Of a stretch of 64,000 nucleotides of DNA, positions 1-7,510 are shown piece by piece. This stretch comes from DAOUBF01 sp034432795 (lineage in GTDB: Bacteria; Chloroflexota; Anaerolineae; DSLN01). The stretch's first letter is position 1. Each line of letters opens with the position of its first letter. The stretch is taken from contig DAOUBF010000044.1 in assembly GCA_034432795.1 (NCBI GenBank), positions 12,562 to 76,561 of the forward strand, read 5' to 3'. The notes below the pieces were generated by a model. The model saw only the letters and a program-made list of their open reading frames with translations. It ran no database searches and was not told the origin of the DNA. Both the position numbers and the translations under genes were made by a program.

Positions 1-1460
1 TACTTGTTCACCCGCGCGTAGGAGGCCAGGCGACCGATCAGGCCGATGTTCGGGCCTTCGGGCGTCTCAATCGGGCAGATGCGGCCATAGTGGCTGTGAT
101 GCACGTCGCGCACGTCAAAGCCAGCGCGCTCGCGGCGCAGGCCGCCGGGCCCCAGGGCAGAGAGCGTGCGCTTGTGTGTTAACTCGGCCAGGGGGTTGGT
201 CTGCTCCATGAACTGCGAGAGCTGGCTGGAGCCGAAAAACTCGCGGATGGCCGCAACGATGGGCCGGATGTTGATCAGGTTCACCGGCGTCATGGCCTCG
301 GCATCGCGGATGCTCATGCGCTCCTTGACCACGCGCTCGGTGCGGCGCAGGCCAACCCGCAGCTTGCTCTGGATGAGTTCGCCCACCGTTTTGACGCGGC
401 GGTTGCCCAGGTGGTCAATATCGTCGGCTTCGGCCTGGCCATTGTTGATGCGGATCATGCGCTTGACCAACTCCACCAGGTCTTGCTGCATGACGGTGCG
501 CTGGCTCTCCGGGAATTTGTTCGGGTCCCCGTAGAGGCGCTTGTTGATCTGGTGGCGGCCTACACGCTCCAGGTCATAACGCCGCCGGTCAAAGAGTTGC
601 GACCACAGGTATTCGCGGGCGTTCTCCAGCGTGGGCGGGTCACCGGGGCGCATGCGCTTGTAGAACTCAATCAGCGCTTCCTCAGCCACGCTGCGGCCAT
701 CCTTGCCCGTCCAGGTCGGCTCCTGGCGCAACGTGGCGGGGATATACATATGGTCGGTATCAGTGTCCACATCGGCGAACAGCGCCAGCAACTCCTCGTC
801 TGTGCCTTCCTGGATCACTTTACAGTCTGTGCCATCATCCACAGCGGCCAGGGCGCGCAGCAGAATGGTCACCGGGACGGTACGCTTGCGGTTGAACTTC
901 AGCGTCAGGTAATCGCCCCGGCGCGTCTCAAATTCCATCCAGGCGCCGCGGTCGGGGATGAGCTTGGCTGCCGCCAGGGTGCGCCCGGTGGTACGGTCCT
1001 CCTCGGCGCTGAAATACACGCCCGGTGAGCGGATGAGCTGCGAGACGACCACGCGCTCTGTCCCATTGATGATGAACGTGCCGTTCTTGGTCATCATGGG
1101 GAAATCGCCCAGGAAGATTTTCTGGACGATGTTCTGGTCGGTGGTGACATCCCGTAGGAGCACATTGGCGTACAACGGCGCGGCATAGGTCATGTCGCGC
1201 TCGCGACACTCCTCCTCGCTGTATTTCGGCTCCTCAAACCAGTAATCCAGGCCAAACTCCTTGGCGGTCTCGCTTCGGTCGGGGAAATACAGCTTGAGCG
1301 CGCCGTTGAAGCTCTCAATAGGTGAGATCTCATCAAACAGATCGCGCAGCCCTTCCTCCAGGAACCACTTAAAGGATTCCAGTTGGACCTCAATCAAAGT
1401 GGGCAAGGGCAGCACGTCACTGATGCGTGCATAGGACTTTGTGGCAGATAGTTGGGCCAT
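1..1460 (-). CDS. rpoB: DNA-directed RNA polymerase subunit beta, N-terminal part (runs off the window)
   Basis: Encodes the first 486 residues of the beta subunit of RNA polymerase; the 3' part lies left of base 1. The start is the ATG at 1460-1458, preceded by a strong GAGGAGG ribosome-binding site at 1464-1470. Reading leftwards, the beta lobes are followed by the rifampicin-region block FFGSSQLSQFMEQTNPLAEL (about residues 409-428), then THKRTLSALGPGGL, RERAGFDVRDVH and PIETPEGPNIGL. These blocks are diagnostic of bacterial beta. Two pocket residues differ from the near-universal sequence: E at the position of E. coli D516 and T (residue 432, codon 165-167) at the position of R529. The upstream ribosomal-protein genes usually found next to rpoB are not here; 1461-2200 holds repeats. 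Confidence 0.97.
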   Translation of the reverse strand, partial: MAQLSATKSYARISDVLPLPTLIEVQLESFKWFLEEGLRDLFDEISPIESFNGALKLYFPDRSETAKEFGLDYWFEEPKYSEEECRERDMTYAAPLYANVLLRDVTTDQNIVQKIFLGDFPMMTKNGTFIINGTERVVVSQLIRSPGVYFSAEEDRTTGRTLAAAKLIPDRGAWMEFETRRGDYLTLKFNRKRTVPVTILLRALAAVDDGTDCKVIQEGTDEELLALFADVDTDTDHMYIPATLRQEPTWTGKDGRSVAEEALIEFYKRMRPGDPPTLENAREYLWSQLFDRRRYDLERVGRHQINKRLYGDPNKFPESQRTVMQQDLVELVKRMIRINNGQAEADDIDHLGNRRVKTVGELIQSKLRVGLRRTERVVKERMSIRDAEAMTPVNLINIRPIVAAIREFFGSSQLSQFMEQTNPLAELTHKRTLSALGPGGLRRERAGFDVRDVHHSHYGRICPIETPEGPNIGLIGRLASYARVNK

Positions 1461-1670
1461 ATGCCTCCTCAGAATTCCTTAAAAATACAATACGAAACCA
1501 GCGGTCAACCCTTCACCGGTCGCCGATCCTCATCTTGTATGCAGTTGAGGGCTGATTGCGTTGAGGTAACGATAGCCGCCGCCCTACTCAATACGGCGTT
1601 ATTATACTCAGCTTAAGCGGACCTGTCAAGGAGAATTTCAGCGCGCTCAGGCGGGTAAGAACCCGGCTAA

Positions 1671-1912
1671 GAGCCGGTGGCTATGGAAAGCCGCCTACAG
1701 ACTCAGCCGTAGCTCAGGTGTAGGGCAGGGTTCTATACCTGCCGCTCTTTGGCCCTGCTGCGGCGGCTATGGAAAGCCGCCCTACAGGCCCGCCTTGCCC
1801 ATCTCCCCGGCGTAGGGCAGGTTTCTATACCTGCCGCTCTTTGGGCTTCGGCTGTCGCTCTTCGGCGGCTATGGAAAGCCTTTCGGCGGCTATGGAAAGC
1901 CGCCCTACAGGC
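1671..1912. repeat. Cluster of short covarying hairpin repeats
   Basis: Six copies of a roughly 25-bp imperfect palindrome lie in both orientations at about 1676-1700, 1720-1752, 1761-1787, 1812-1844, 1863-1880 and 1884-1910. One version has the stem GGCGGCT/AGCCGCC around a loop of ATGGAA type. The other, read from the opposite strand, has GGCAGGT/ACCTGCC around TTCTAT. Both keep the frame GTAGGGC...TTTC.ATA...GCCG, so the stem bases differ in a compensatory way. The cluster sits between rpoB and a divergent gene. The 19-bp sequence GAATTTCAGCGCGCTCAGG occurs on both sides, at 1633-1651 and 1960-1978. No coding region is credible in 1461-2202. Confidence 0.85.
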
Positions 1913-2067
1913 TATTCTATCCCGCCTTGCCCATCCCGCCATTTATGAGAGGATCTCAAGAATTTCAGCGCGCTCAGGGGGCGCCGGCCCATTGCAGGCG
2001 ACATGCTCTGTTTGGAGGCGCAGTCACGCCATAATTCCGCCCGGTCAACGCCCATGCCCCGCTCTTT

Positions 2068-2083
2068 GGTGACAAATGTCACT
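2068..2083. promoter_or_regulatory. CRP/FNR-superfamily-like operator
   Basis: GTGA-N6-TCAC (GTGACAAATGTCAC, 2069-2082) is a symmetrical site of the CRP/FNR half-site spacing. It lies about 120 bp upstream of the HdrC-like gene that opens the 2203-5653 gene run. Regulation by a CRP-family protein is inferred from shape only. Confidence 0.45.
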
Positions 2084-2202
2084 GCCATAACATGTCGTCT
2101 GACACTGACGCGCACCGCCCCAAGCCAGTACACTCTCCATAGGACGAAGGGGTTTTGCCATTCGCTAGCGGGCCTTCGTCCGGGAGCGAAAGCGAATTAA
2201 CG

Positions 2203-2505
2203 ATGATCAGCCAACGCGGCCCGTTGCGCTTCACTATCCTGAACGCCACCGGGCTGGACATCGCGGCCTGTAGCAGTTGTGACTCGTGCGAGGAGGGCTG
2301 CCCACACGCGCAGGAGTGGGACCTGCACCCCAGTGAGGTGCTGTATTGGGCGCGTAAGAACCACGACCGGGCCTTGACCTGCCGCACCATCTGGGTCTGC
2401 GCCCAATGCCAGACCTGTGGCGTCATCTGCCCCGACGGCGTGCCCTTTGAGACGGTGGCGGCGGCACTGCGCACTGAGGCACGGCTACGCGGGCTGTCCT
2501 GCTGA
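2203..2505 (+). CDS. HdrC-like 4Fe-4S dicluster protein
   Basis: A small (100 residue) iron-sulfur protein with two complete CxxCxxCxxxCP motifs: CSSCDSCEEGCP near residues 23-34 and CAQCQTCGVICP near 65-76. Each should bind one [4Fe-4S] cluster. The arrangement and the helical segment between them (LHPSEVLYWARKNHD) resemble heterodisulfide reductase subunit C and related electron-transfer ferredoxins. It has no signal peptide and would act in the cytoplasm. The chosen start is ATG at 2203 (MISQRGPLRF); an in-frame TTG at 2155 with AGGACG eight bases upstream would add 16 residues. It heads a same-strand run with a DUF166 protein, a CooC ATPase and a fumarase. The redox partner is unknown. 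Confidence 0.75.
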   Translation: MISQRGPLRFTILNATGLDIAACSSCDSCEEGCPHAQEWDLHPSEVLYWARKNHDRALTCRTIWVCAQCQTCGVICPDGVPFETVAAALRTEARLRGLSC

Positions 2506-2511
2506 GCACAG

Positions 2512-2527
2512 CGCCCGGCGCCGGGCG
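2512..2527. repeat. 16-bp perfect palindrome after the HdrC-like gene
   Basis: CGCCCGGCGCCGGGCG is a perfect palindrome seven bases after the HdrC-like stop and 45 bases before the DUF166 start. No T-run follows, so it may trim or stabilise mRNA rather than terminate. Confidence 0.5.
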
Positions 2528-2571
2528 TCAGCTCGGTGCTTTCCTGAGCGCTGACTGCTGAAAGCTATTTT

Positions 2572-3333
2572 ATGCGCATCCTGGCAGTTGTTTCCGGCGA
2601 ATACGGGCAACGGCATGTGGCTAACATCCGCGCTTATGGCCCGCCGCACTGGGACATCCAGGTCTGGCGGGCCCCGGCGGCTTTCCCGCCGGTGATTGAC
2701 GACCCGGCGGAGCACCTGCCTGCCACGCTTCCCCCTGCCGACCTCATCCTGTCTTTCGGCGAGCATCGCGGCGTGGCCGAGCTTCTCCCCGACATCGCCT
2801 ACATGACAGGCGCCCAGGCGGTCATCGCCGCCATAGACAACGAAGCCTGGCTGCCGCGCGGCCTGGCCCGGCAATTGCGCGGCTGGCTCGCCGGGATGGA
2901 CGTCGCCTGCGCCACGCCCAAGCCCCTGTGCACGCTCACCGAAAGGTATTACGCCGTCAACCGCCGGGAACGTGTGGCTCACGATAGCCCGCTCATCGCC
3001 GAGTTCGCCCGGTACTTCGGCCAGCCCAGCCTGCACCTGACCGTTGACCCAGACACGCGGCGCATCCTCAACGCGACGGTCCTGCGCGATAGCGTATGCG
3101 GCTGTGCCCGCTTCGTCGCCCAGGGGTTGATCGGCGTCTCGGCGGATGAGGCCGAGGAGAAGGCCGGCCTGCTCCACCACCACTACCCCTGCCTGGCGAG
3201 CATGGGCATAGACAGCGACTACGACGATACTCTGATGCACGTCTCCGGCAACATCCTCAAGGACAACGTGGGCGCGCAGGTGAAGCCCTTCAAGCGCACC
3301 CCCATGATCGTGCCGGGGACACGGAGCGAATAA
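2572..3333 (+). CDS. DUF166 (PF02593-type) family protein
   Basis: A 253-residue protein resembling the DUF166 family, best known from methanogens and some anaerobic bacteria and lacking an established function. The family match rests on the C-terminal blocks LRDSVCGCARFVAQGLIG (about residues 170-187) and HHHYPCLASMGID (about 201-213), whose cysteines are the obvious candidate metal or cluster ligands. The N-terminus MRILAVVSGEYGQRHV looks like the start of a Rossmann-like fold. There is no signal peptide or membrane segment. Its stop overlaps the next start by one base (TAATG), so it is translationally coupled to the CooC-type ATPase. A role in maturing or feeding a metalloenzyme is suggested by that coupling only. 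The ribosome-binding site is weak (GAAAG). Confidence 0.7.
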   Translation: MRILAVVSGEYGQRHVANIRAYGPPHWDIQVWRAPAAFPPVIDDPAEHLPATLPPADLILSFGEHRGVAELLPDIAYMTGAQAVIAAIDNEAWLPRGLARQLRGWLAGMDVACATPKPLCTLTERYYAVNRRERVAHDSPLIAEFARYFGQPSLHLTVDPDTRRILNATVLRDSVCGCARFVAQGLIGVSADEAEEKAGLLHHHYPCLASMGIDSDYDDTLMHVSGNILKDNVGAQVKPFKRTPMIVPGTRSE

Positions 3334-4109
3334 TGGCCAGGATTGCGATCAGCGGCAAAGGTGGGGTAGGCAAGACGACGCTGGCGGCGCTATTGGCCCA
3401 GGTCTATGCTGACGCCGGGCGCGTGGTGCTGGCGGTGGACGCCGACCCCTCGCCCTGTCTGGCGGGCGCATTGGGCTTCCCCGCCGAACTGCGGACCAGG
3501 TTGCGCCCTATCGCCGAGATGGACGAGTTGATTGAGGAGCGCACCGGCGCCAGGCCGGGCACGGTGGGCGGGTTCTTCACCCTTAACCCCCGCGTGGACG
3601 ACCTGCCGGAGCGCTTCAGCGTCGTGCACCGCGGCGTGCGCCTCCTGGAGATGGGCGGCGTGGAAGCGGGCGGCTCCGGCTGCATCTGCCCGGAAAGCGC
3701 CCTGCTCAAAGCCCTGGTCCGCCATCTCCTTCTGCGCCGCGAGGATGTCCTGATCCTGGACATGTACGCGGGCATTGAACACCTGGGGCGCGCTACAGTG
3801 GATAGCGTGGACGCCATGCTGGTCGTGGCCGAGCCGACACGGCGCAGCCTGGCCACCGCCGCCCAGATCAAGGCGCTGGCCGCCGACATCGGCCTGACGC
3901 GGCTGTGGCTGGTGGGCAACAAGGTGCGCACGGAGGAGGACGCCGCCTTCCTCCGGGCCGAGTCGCCCGGCCTGCCGCTGCTGGGCCTGTTGCCCGCCGA
4001 CCCCGGCGTGCAGGAGGCCGACCGGCTGGGCATCCCCGTCTATGACTATGTGCCTGCCCTGCGCCAGGCCGCCGAACGCATCGCCGCTGCACTGGAGGCA
4101 CTTATATAG
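3333..4109 (+). CDS. cooC: CooC-type P-loop ATPase (CO dehydrogenase nickel-insertion family)
   Basis: A 258-residue MinD/CooC-type ATPase. It shows the deviant Walker A ISGKGGVGKTT (residues 6-16), the switch DADPS (36-40), and the CooC hallmark CxC at C117 and C119 in GSGCICPESALL. In characterised CooC proteins this CxC binds nickel at the dimer interface. LILDMYAGIEHLGR and LWLVGNKV also match CooC. The known role is ATP-dependent nickel delivery to anaerobic Ni-Fe CO dehydrogenase. No Ni-CODH gene (cooS/acsB) is in this window, so the client is elsewhere or different. The start overlaps the preceding stop by one base, and fumarase genes follow on the same strand. Confidence 0.85.
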   Translation: MARIAISGKGGVGKTTLAALLAQVYADAGRVVLAVDADPSPCLAGALGFPAELRTRLRPIAEMDELIEERTGARPGTVGGFFTLNPRVDDLPERFSVVHRGVRLLEMGGVEAGGSGCICPESALLKALVRHLLLRREDVLILDMYAGIEHLGRATVDSVDAMLVVAEPTRRSLATAAQIKALAADIGLTRLWLVGNKVRTEEDAAFLRAESPGLPLLGLLPADPGVQEADRLGIPVYDYVPALRQAAERIAAALEALI

Positions 4110-4136
4110 GGAGCAATACAGCCACAGGGGGACATC

Positions 4137-5018
4137 ATGCTACCGCAGCCTGATCTGAAGGGACACCTGTTAGAGCTGATCCGCCTGGCCGCGACCGACC
4201 TGCCGCCGGACGTGGAGGCCGCGTTGCGCCAGGCGGTGGAGCGCGAGGCGCCCGGCTCGGCCGCCCGAGGCGCCCTGGAAGCCATCCTTAAGAACGTGGA
4301 ACTGGCGCGGCAGAACGCCACGCCCATCTGCCAGGATACCGGGACGCCCATCTTTTATGTCACCTATCCGGAGGGGTGGAGCACGCGCAGGCTAGGCGAG
4401 GACATCCGCGCCGCCGTCGCCGAGGCGACCGCCCGCGCCTACCTGCGCCCCAATGCCGTCCACCCCATCACCGGCAAGAACACCGGCAACAACCTGGGGG
4501 ACGATTACTTCCCCACCATCCACTTTAAGGAGGTGGAGGGGGACACTCTGACCGTTGATCTGATGCTCAAGGGCGGTGGCTGTGAGAACGTTGGCGCGCA
4601 ATACGCGCTCCCCGATAGCCGCCTGGGGGCCGGACGCGACCTGGAAGGCGTGCGCCGGGTGGTGCTGGACGCCGTCCACAAGGCCCAGGGCAGGGGCTGC
4701 GCCCCCGGCATCCTCGGCGTGGCCATCGGCGGCGACCGCGGCTCGTCTTACATGGCCTCTAAGGAGGCCCTCTATCGCCGTCTGGACGACGCCCATCCCG
4801 ACCCCCAACTGGCGGCACTGGAGGCCCGCCTCACCGACGAGTCCAATCAGTTGGGCATCGGCCCCATGGGCTTCGGCGGCCAGACGACCGTGCTGGGCAC
4901 AAAGCTCACCACGTTGCACCGCCTGCCCGCCAGCTACTTCGTCACCATATCTTATATGTGCTGGGCCTACCGCCGCCGCCGCATGACCGTCCGCAACGGC
5001 CAGGTGACCTACGAGTAG
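4137..5018 (+). CDS. Class I fumarate hydratase / L-tartrate dehydratase, alpha subunit
   Basis: A 293-residue alpha subunit of a two-subunit, oxygen-sensitive [4Fe-4S] hydro-lyase. The characteristic blocks are ATPICQDTGTPIFYV, HPITGKNTGNN, KGGGCENVGAQ and GRGCAPGILGVAIGGDRG; the cysteines are the expected cluster ligands. With the beta subunit it would interconvert malate and fumarate, or dehydrate tartrate; sequence alone does not fix the substrate. The ATG at 4137 follows AGGGGGA. It begins 27 bases after cooC and 11 bases before its beta partner, in what looks like one transcription unit starting at 2203. Confidence 0.9.
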   Translation: MLPQPDLKGHLLELIRLAATDLPPDVEAALRQAVEREAPGSAARGALEAILKNVELARQNATPICQDTGTPIFYVTYPEGWSTRRLGEDIRAAVAEATARAYLRPNAVHPITGKNTGNNLGDDYFPTIHFKEVEGDTLTVDLMLKGGGCENVGAQYALPDSRLGAGRDLEGVRRVVLDAVHKAQGRGCAPGILGVAIGGDRGSSYMASKEALYRRLDDAHPDPQLAALEARLTDESNQLGIGPMGFGGQTTVLGTKLTTLHRLPASYFVTISYMCWAYRRRRMTVRNGQVTYE

Positions 5019-5029
5019 GGGAAAAGACC

Positions 5030-5653
5030 ATGCATGAAGTGAACATTCCCATCAGCGATGAGACCATCCGCAGCCTGAAGGTGGGCGACCCTGTCCTGCT
5101 CTCCGGCGTCATGGTGACCGGGCGCGATGCTGTTCACAAATGGCTGGTAGAGACGTTCATCCGGCAGACCCGCCCGCCCCAGGGGGACGACCTGGAGGTG
5201 CTGGAGGCCATCCGCCCCCTGCTAAACGGCGGCGTGATCTACCACTGCGGCCCGGTCGTCGCCGGCCTGGACACGAAGGACTACCGCTTTGTGGCCGCCG
5301 GCCCCACCACCAGCAGCCGCGAAGAACCCTATCAGGCCGATGTCATGCGCTTCTTCAACCTTAAAGGCGTGGTCGGCAAGGGCGGGATGGGGCCAAAGAC
5401 CCTGGAAGCCTGCCAGCAGGTGCCCGGCGTGTACTTCCATGCCGTTGGCGGCGCCGCCACGCTGATCGCCCAGTCCGTGCAGCGTGTCCTCGGTGTGTAT
5501 AAGCTGGACTTCGGCGTGCCCGAAGCCATATGGGTGATTGAGGTCAAGGACTTCCCGGTGGTGGTCACGATGGACGCGCACGGGAACAGCCTGCATGCCC
5601 AGGTGGAGCGCCAATCTAAGGAGGCCCTGGACAGGCTGCTGGCTGCCTCCTAG
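5030..5653 (+). CDS. Class I fumarate hydratase / L-tartrate dehydratase, beta subunit
   Basis: A 207-residue beta subunit carrying the swivelling C-terminal domain of class I hydro-lyases. Recognisable segments are VGDPVLLSGVMVTGRDAVHKW near the N-terminus, IYHCGPVV, AAGPTTSSREEPYQ, and the catalytic-region KGVVGKGGM. The length matches stand-alone beta subunits. The start is ATG at 5030, with AGGGGAAAAG upstream; the frame stays open further upstream, but that part overlaps the alpha gene. The alpha stop is only 11 bases away, so the pair is surely co-translated. It is the last gene of the same-strand run; 5654-5711 then separates it from convergent hutU, and no clear terminator was seen there. 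Confidence 0.9.
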   Translation: MHEVNIPISDETIRSLKVGDPVLLSGVMVTGRDAVHKWLVETFIRQTRPPQGDDLEVLEAIRPLLNGGVIYHCGPVVAGLDTKDYRFVAAGPTTSSREEPYQADVMRFFNLKGVVGKGGMGPKTLEACQQVPGVYFHAVGGAATLIAQSVQRVLGVYKLDFGVPEAIWVIEVKDFPVVVTMDAHGNSLHAQVERQSKEALDRLLAAS

Positions 5654-5711
5654 CAGGAACAGAGGCCAGCACCGTTCCAACAGTCAGGTCATTGTCCCAC
5701 AGGTCTGTAAT

Positions 5712-7376
5712 CTAAATCCTTGCCCGGTCTCGTTCCAACATGGGCATCTTAATCCCATGCCGCTGGGCCGCCGCAATCGCCTCCGGGTAGCCCGCATCGG
5801 CATGGCGCACGATCCCCAGGCCGGGGTCGGTGGTCAGTACGCGTTCCAGCCGCCGCGCCGCTTCCGGCGTGCCGTCGGCGACGATCACCTGCCCGGCGTG
5901 CAGGCTGTAGCCAATGCCCACCCCGCCGCCGTGATGGAAGGCCACCCAGGTCGCGCCGCCCACCGCATTCAACAGCGCGTTCAGAATGGGCCAGTCGGCG
6001 ATGGCGTCCGAGCCGTCGCGCATCCCCTCGGTCTCGCGGTTCGGGCTGGCGACCGAGCCGGCGTCCAGGTGATCACGGCCAATAACGATGGGCGCGCTGA
6101 CCTCGCCCCGCGCCACCAAGTCGTTGAAGATCAGCCCGGCCTTGGCCCGTTCACCGTAGCCCAGCCAGCAGATGCGCGCCGGTAGCCCCTGGAACTTGAC
6201 CTTCTTCTGCGCCATGCGGATCCAACGCCGCAGGTGCTCGTCCTCCGGGAAGGCCTCCAGGATGGCCTCGTCCGTCCGGTACAGGTCCTGCGGATCGCCG
6301 GAGAGGACCACCCAGCGGAAAGGCCCCTTGCCCTGGCAGAAGAGCGGGCGGATATAGGCCTGGACAAAGCCGGGGAAGTTGAAGGCGTTCTTGACGCCGG
6401 CGTCGTAGGCCCGCTGGCGGATGTTGTTGCCGTAATCAAACACAACCGCGCCCCGCGCCTGGAAGTCCAGCATGGCCTGCACCTGGCGGGCCATAGAAGC
6501 CACTGCCCGGCGCGCGTACTCATCGGGGGCCTCAACGCGCAGGCGCTCGGCCTCGGCCAGCGTCATCCCGTGCGGCACATAGCTCAGTGGGTCGTGCGCG
6601 GGCGTCTGGTCGGTGACGACATCGGGAGTGACGCCGCGCATGACCAGTTCCGGATAGACATCGGCGGCGTTGGCGATCAGCCCGACCGAGAGCGGCTCCC
6701 CCCTGGCGAGCGCGCCCTCCACCAGCGTCATGGCCTCCTCCAGCGTATCCACCACCGTATCAATATAGCCGGTGTCCAGCCGCCGCCGGGCGCGGGCCGG
6801 GTCCACCTCCACAATCAGGCCGACGCCCTCGTTCATGGTGATCGCCAGGGGCTGCGCGCCGCCCATGCCGCCCAGGCCGGCGGTCAGCACAAAGCGCCCT
6901 TTGAGCGAGCCGTTGAAGTGCCGCGCCGCGACCGCGCCCAGAGTCTCATACGTGCCTTGCAGGATGCCCTGGGTGCCGATGTAAATCCACGAGCCGGCGG
7001 TCATCTGGCCATACATCGTCAGCCCCTTGGCGTCCAGTTCGTCAAACACTTCCTGCGTCGCCCAGGCGGGGACCAGGTTGGCGTTGGCAATAAGCACGCG
7101 GGGGGCGTCCGGGTGCGTCTTGAACACGGCGACGGGCTTGCCCGATTGGACCAGCAGCGTCTCGTCGTTCTCCAGTTCGCGCAGCGCCTTGACGAGGGCC
7201 TCAAAGGCCTCCCAGTTGCGCGCCGCCTTGCCCCGCCCGCCATACACGATCAGGTCGTCGGGCTTCTCGGCGACGTCGGGGTCCAGGTTGTTCATCAACA
7301 TGCGCAGGGCGGCCTCTTGCAGCCAGCCCTTGCACGAAATCTCCCTCCCACGTGGGGCACGAATCACTCGCTCCAT
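5712..7376 (-). CDS. hutU: Urocanate hydratase
   Basis: A 554-residue cytoplasmic enzyme that converts urocanate to imidazolone propionate, the second step of histidine degradation, using tightly bound NAD+. Diagnostic blocks are YGGRGKAARNWEAFE near the N-terminus, GQMTAGSWIYIGTQGI, TAGLGGMGGAQPLA (the NAD-binding glycine stretch), QTPAHDPLSYVP, VVFDYGNNIRQRA, and RDHLDAGSVASPNRETEGMRDGSDA. The length fits the family. The ATG follows GGAGGT. No hutH, hutI or hutG gene is beside it, so the pathway is scattered or lies elsewhere. Its upstream flank (7391-7420) carries CACAAAGAGC repeats. Confidence 0.97.
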   Translation of the reverse strand: MERVIRAPRGREISCKGWLQEAALRMLMNNLDPDVAEKPDDLIVYGGRGKAARNWEAFEALVKALRELENDETLLVQSGKPVAVFKTHPDAPRVLIANANLVPAWATQEVFDELDAKGLTMYGQMTAGSWIYIGTQGILQGTYETLGAVAARHFNGSLKGRFVLTAGLGGMGGAQPLAITMNEGVGLIVEVDPARARRRLDTGYIDTVVDTLEEAMTLVEGALARGEPLSVGLIANAADVYPELVMRGVTPDVVTDQTPAHDPLSYVPHGMTLAEAERLRVEAPDEYARRAVASMARQVQAMLDFQARGAVVFDYGNNIRQRAYDAGVKNAFNFPGFVQAYIRPLFCQGKGPFRWVVLSGDPQDLYRTDEAILEAFPEDEHLRRWIRMAQKKVKFQGLPARICWLGYGERAKAGLIFNDLVARGEVSAPIVIGRDHLDAGSVASPNRETEGMRDGSDAIADWPILNALLNAVGGATWVAFHHGGGVGIGYSLHAGQVIVADGTPEAARRLERVLTTDPGLGIVRHADAGYPEAIAAAQRHGIKMPMLERDRARI

Positions 7377-7510
7377 ATGGACCTCCGTGATTGAACCACA
7401 AAGAGCACAAAGAGCGCCAAATATCCAGAATGATTATAACGGATAAGGGGATCAGGGGCTACTGGATAAAACAAAGCGCCCCCGGCAGGTGCTCTCGCCC
7501 AGGTCGGCCC

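Noticed and set aside
1733..2072. Short frames within the hairpin cluster after rpoB
   Set aside because: They are translated repeats (for example SRRKAFHSRR) and have no independent support.
2155..2202. TTG 2155 as the start of the HdrC-like protein
   Set aside because: The added 16 residues are not conserved-looking; kept as an alternative only, because its Shine-Dalgarno is somewhat better than that of ATG 2203.
6234..7394. A 386-codon frame antisense to hutU
   Set aside because: Shadow of urocanate hydratase; composition is Ala/Gly/His-rich without any motif.
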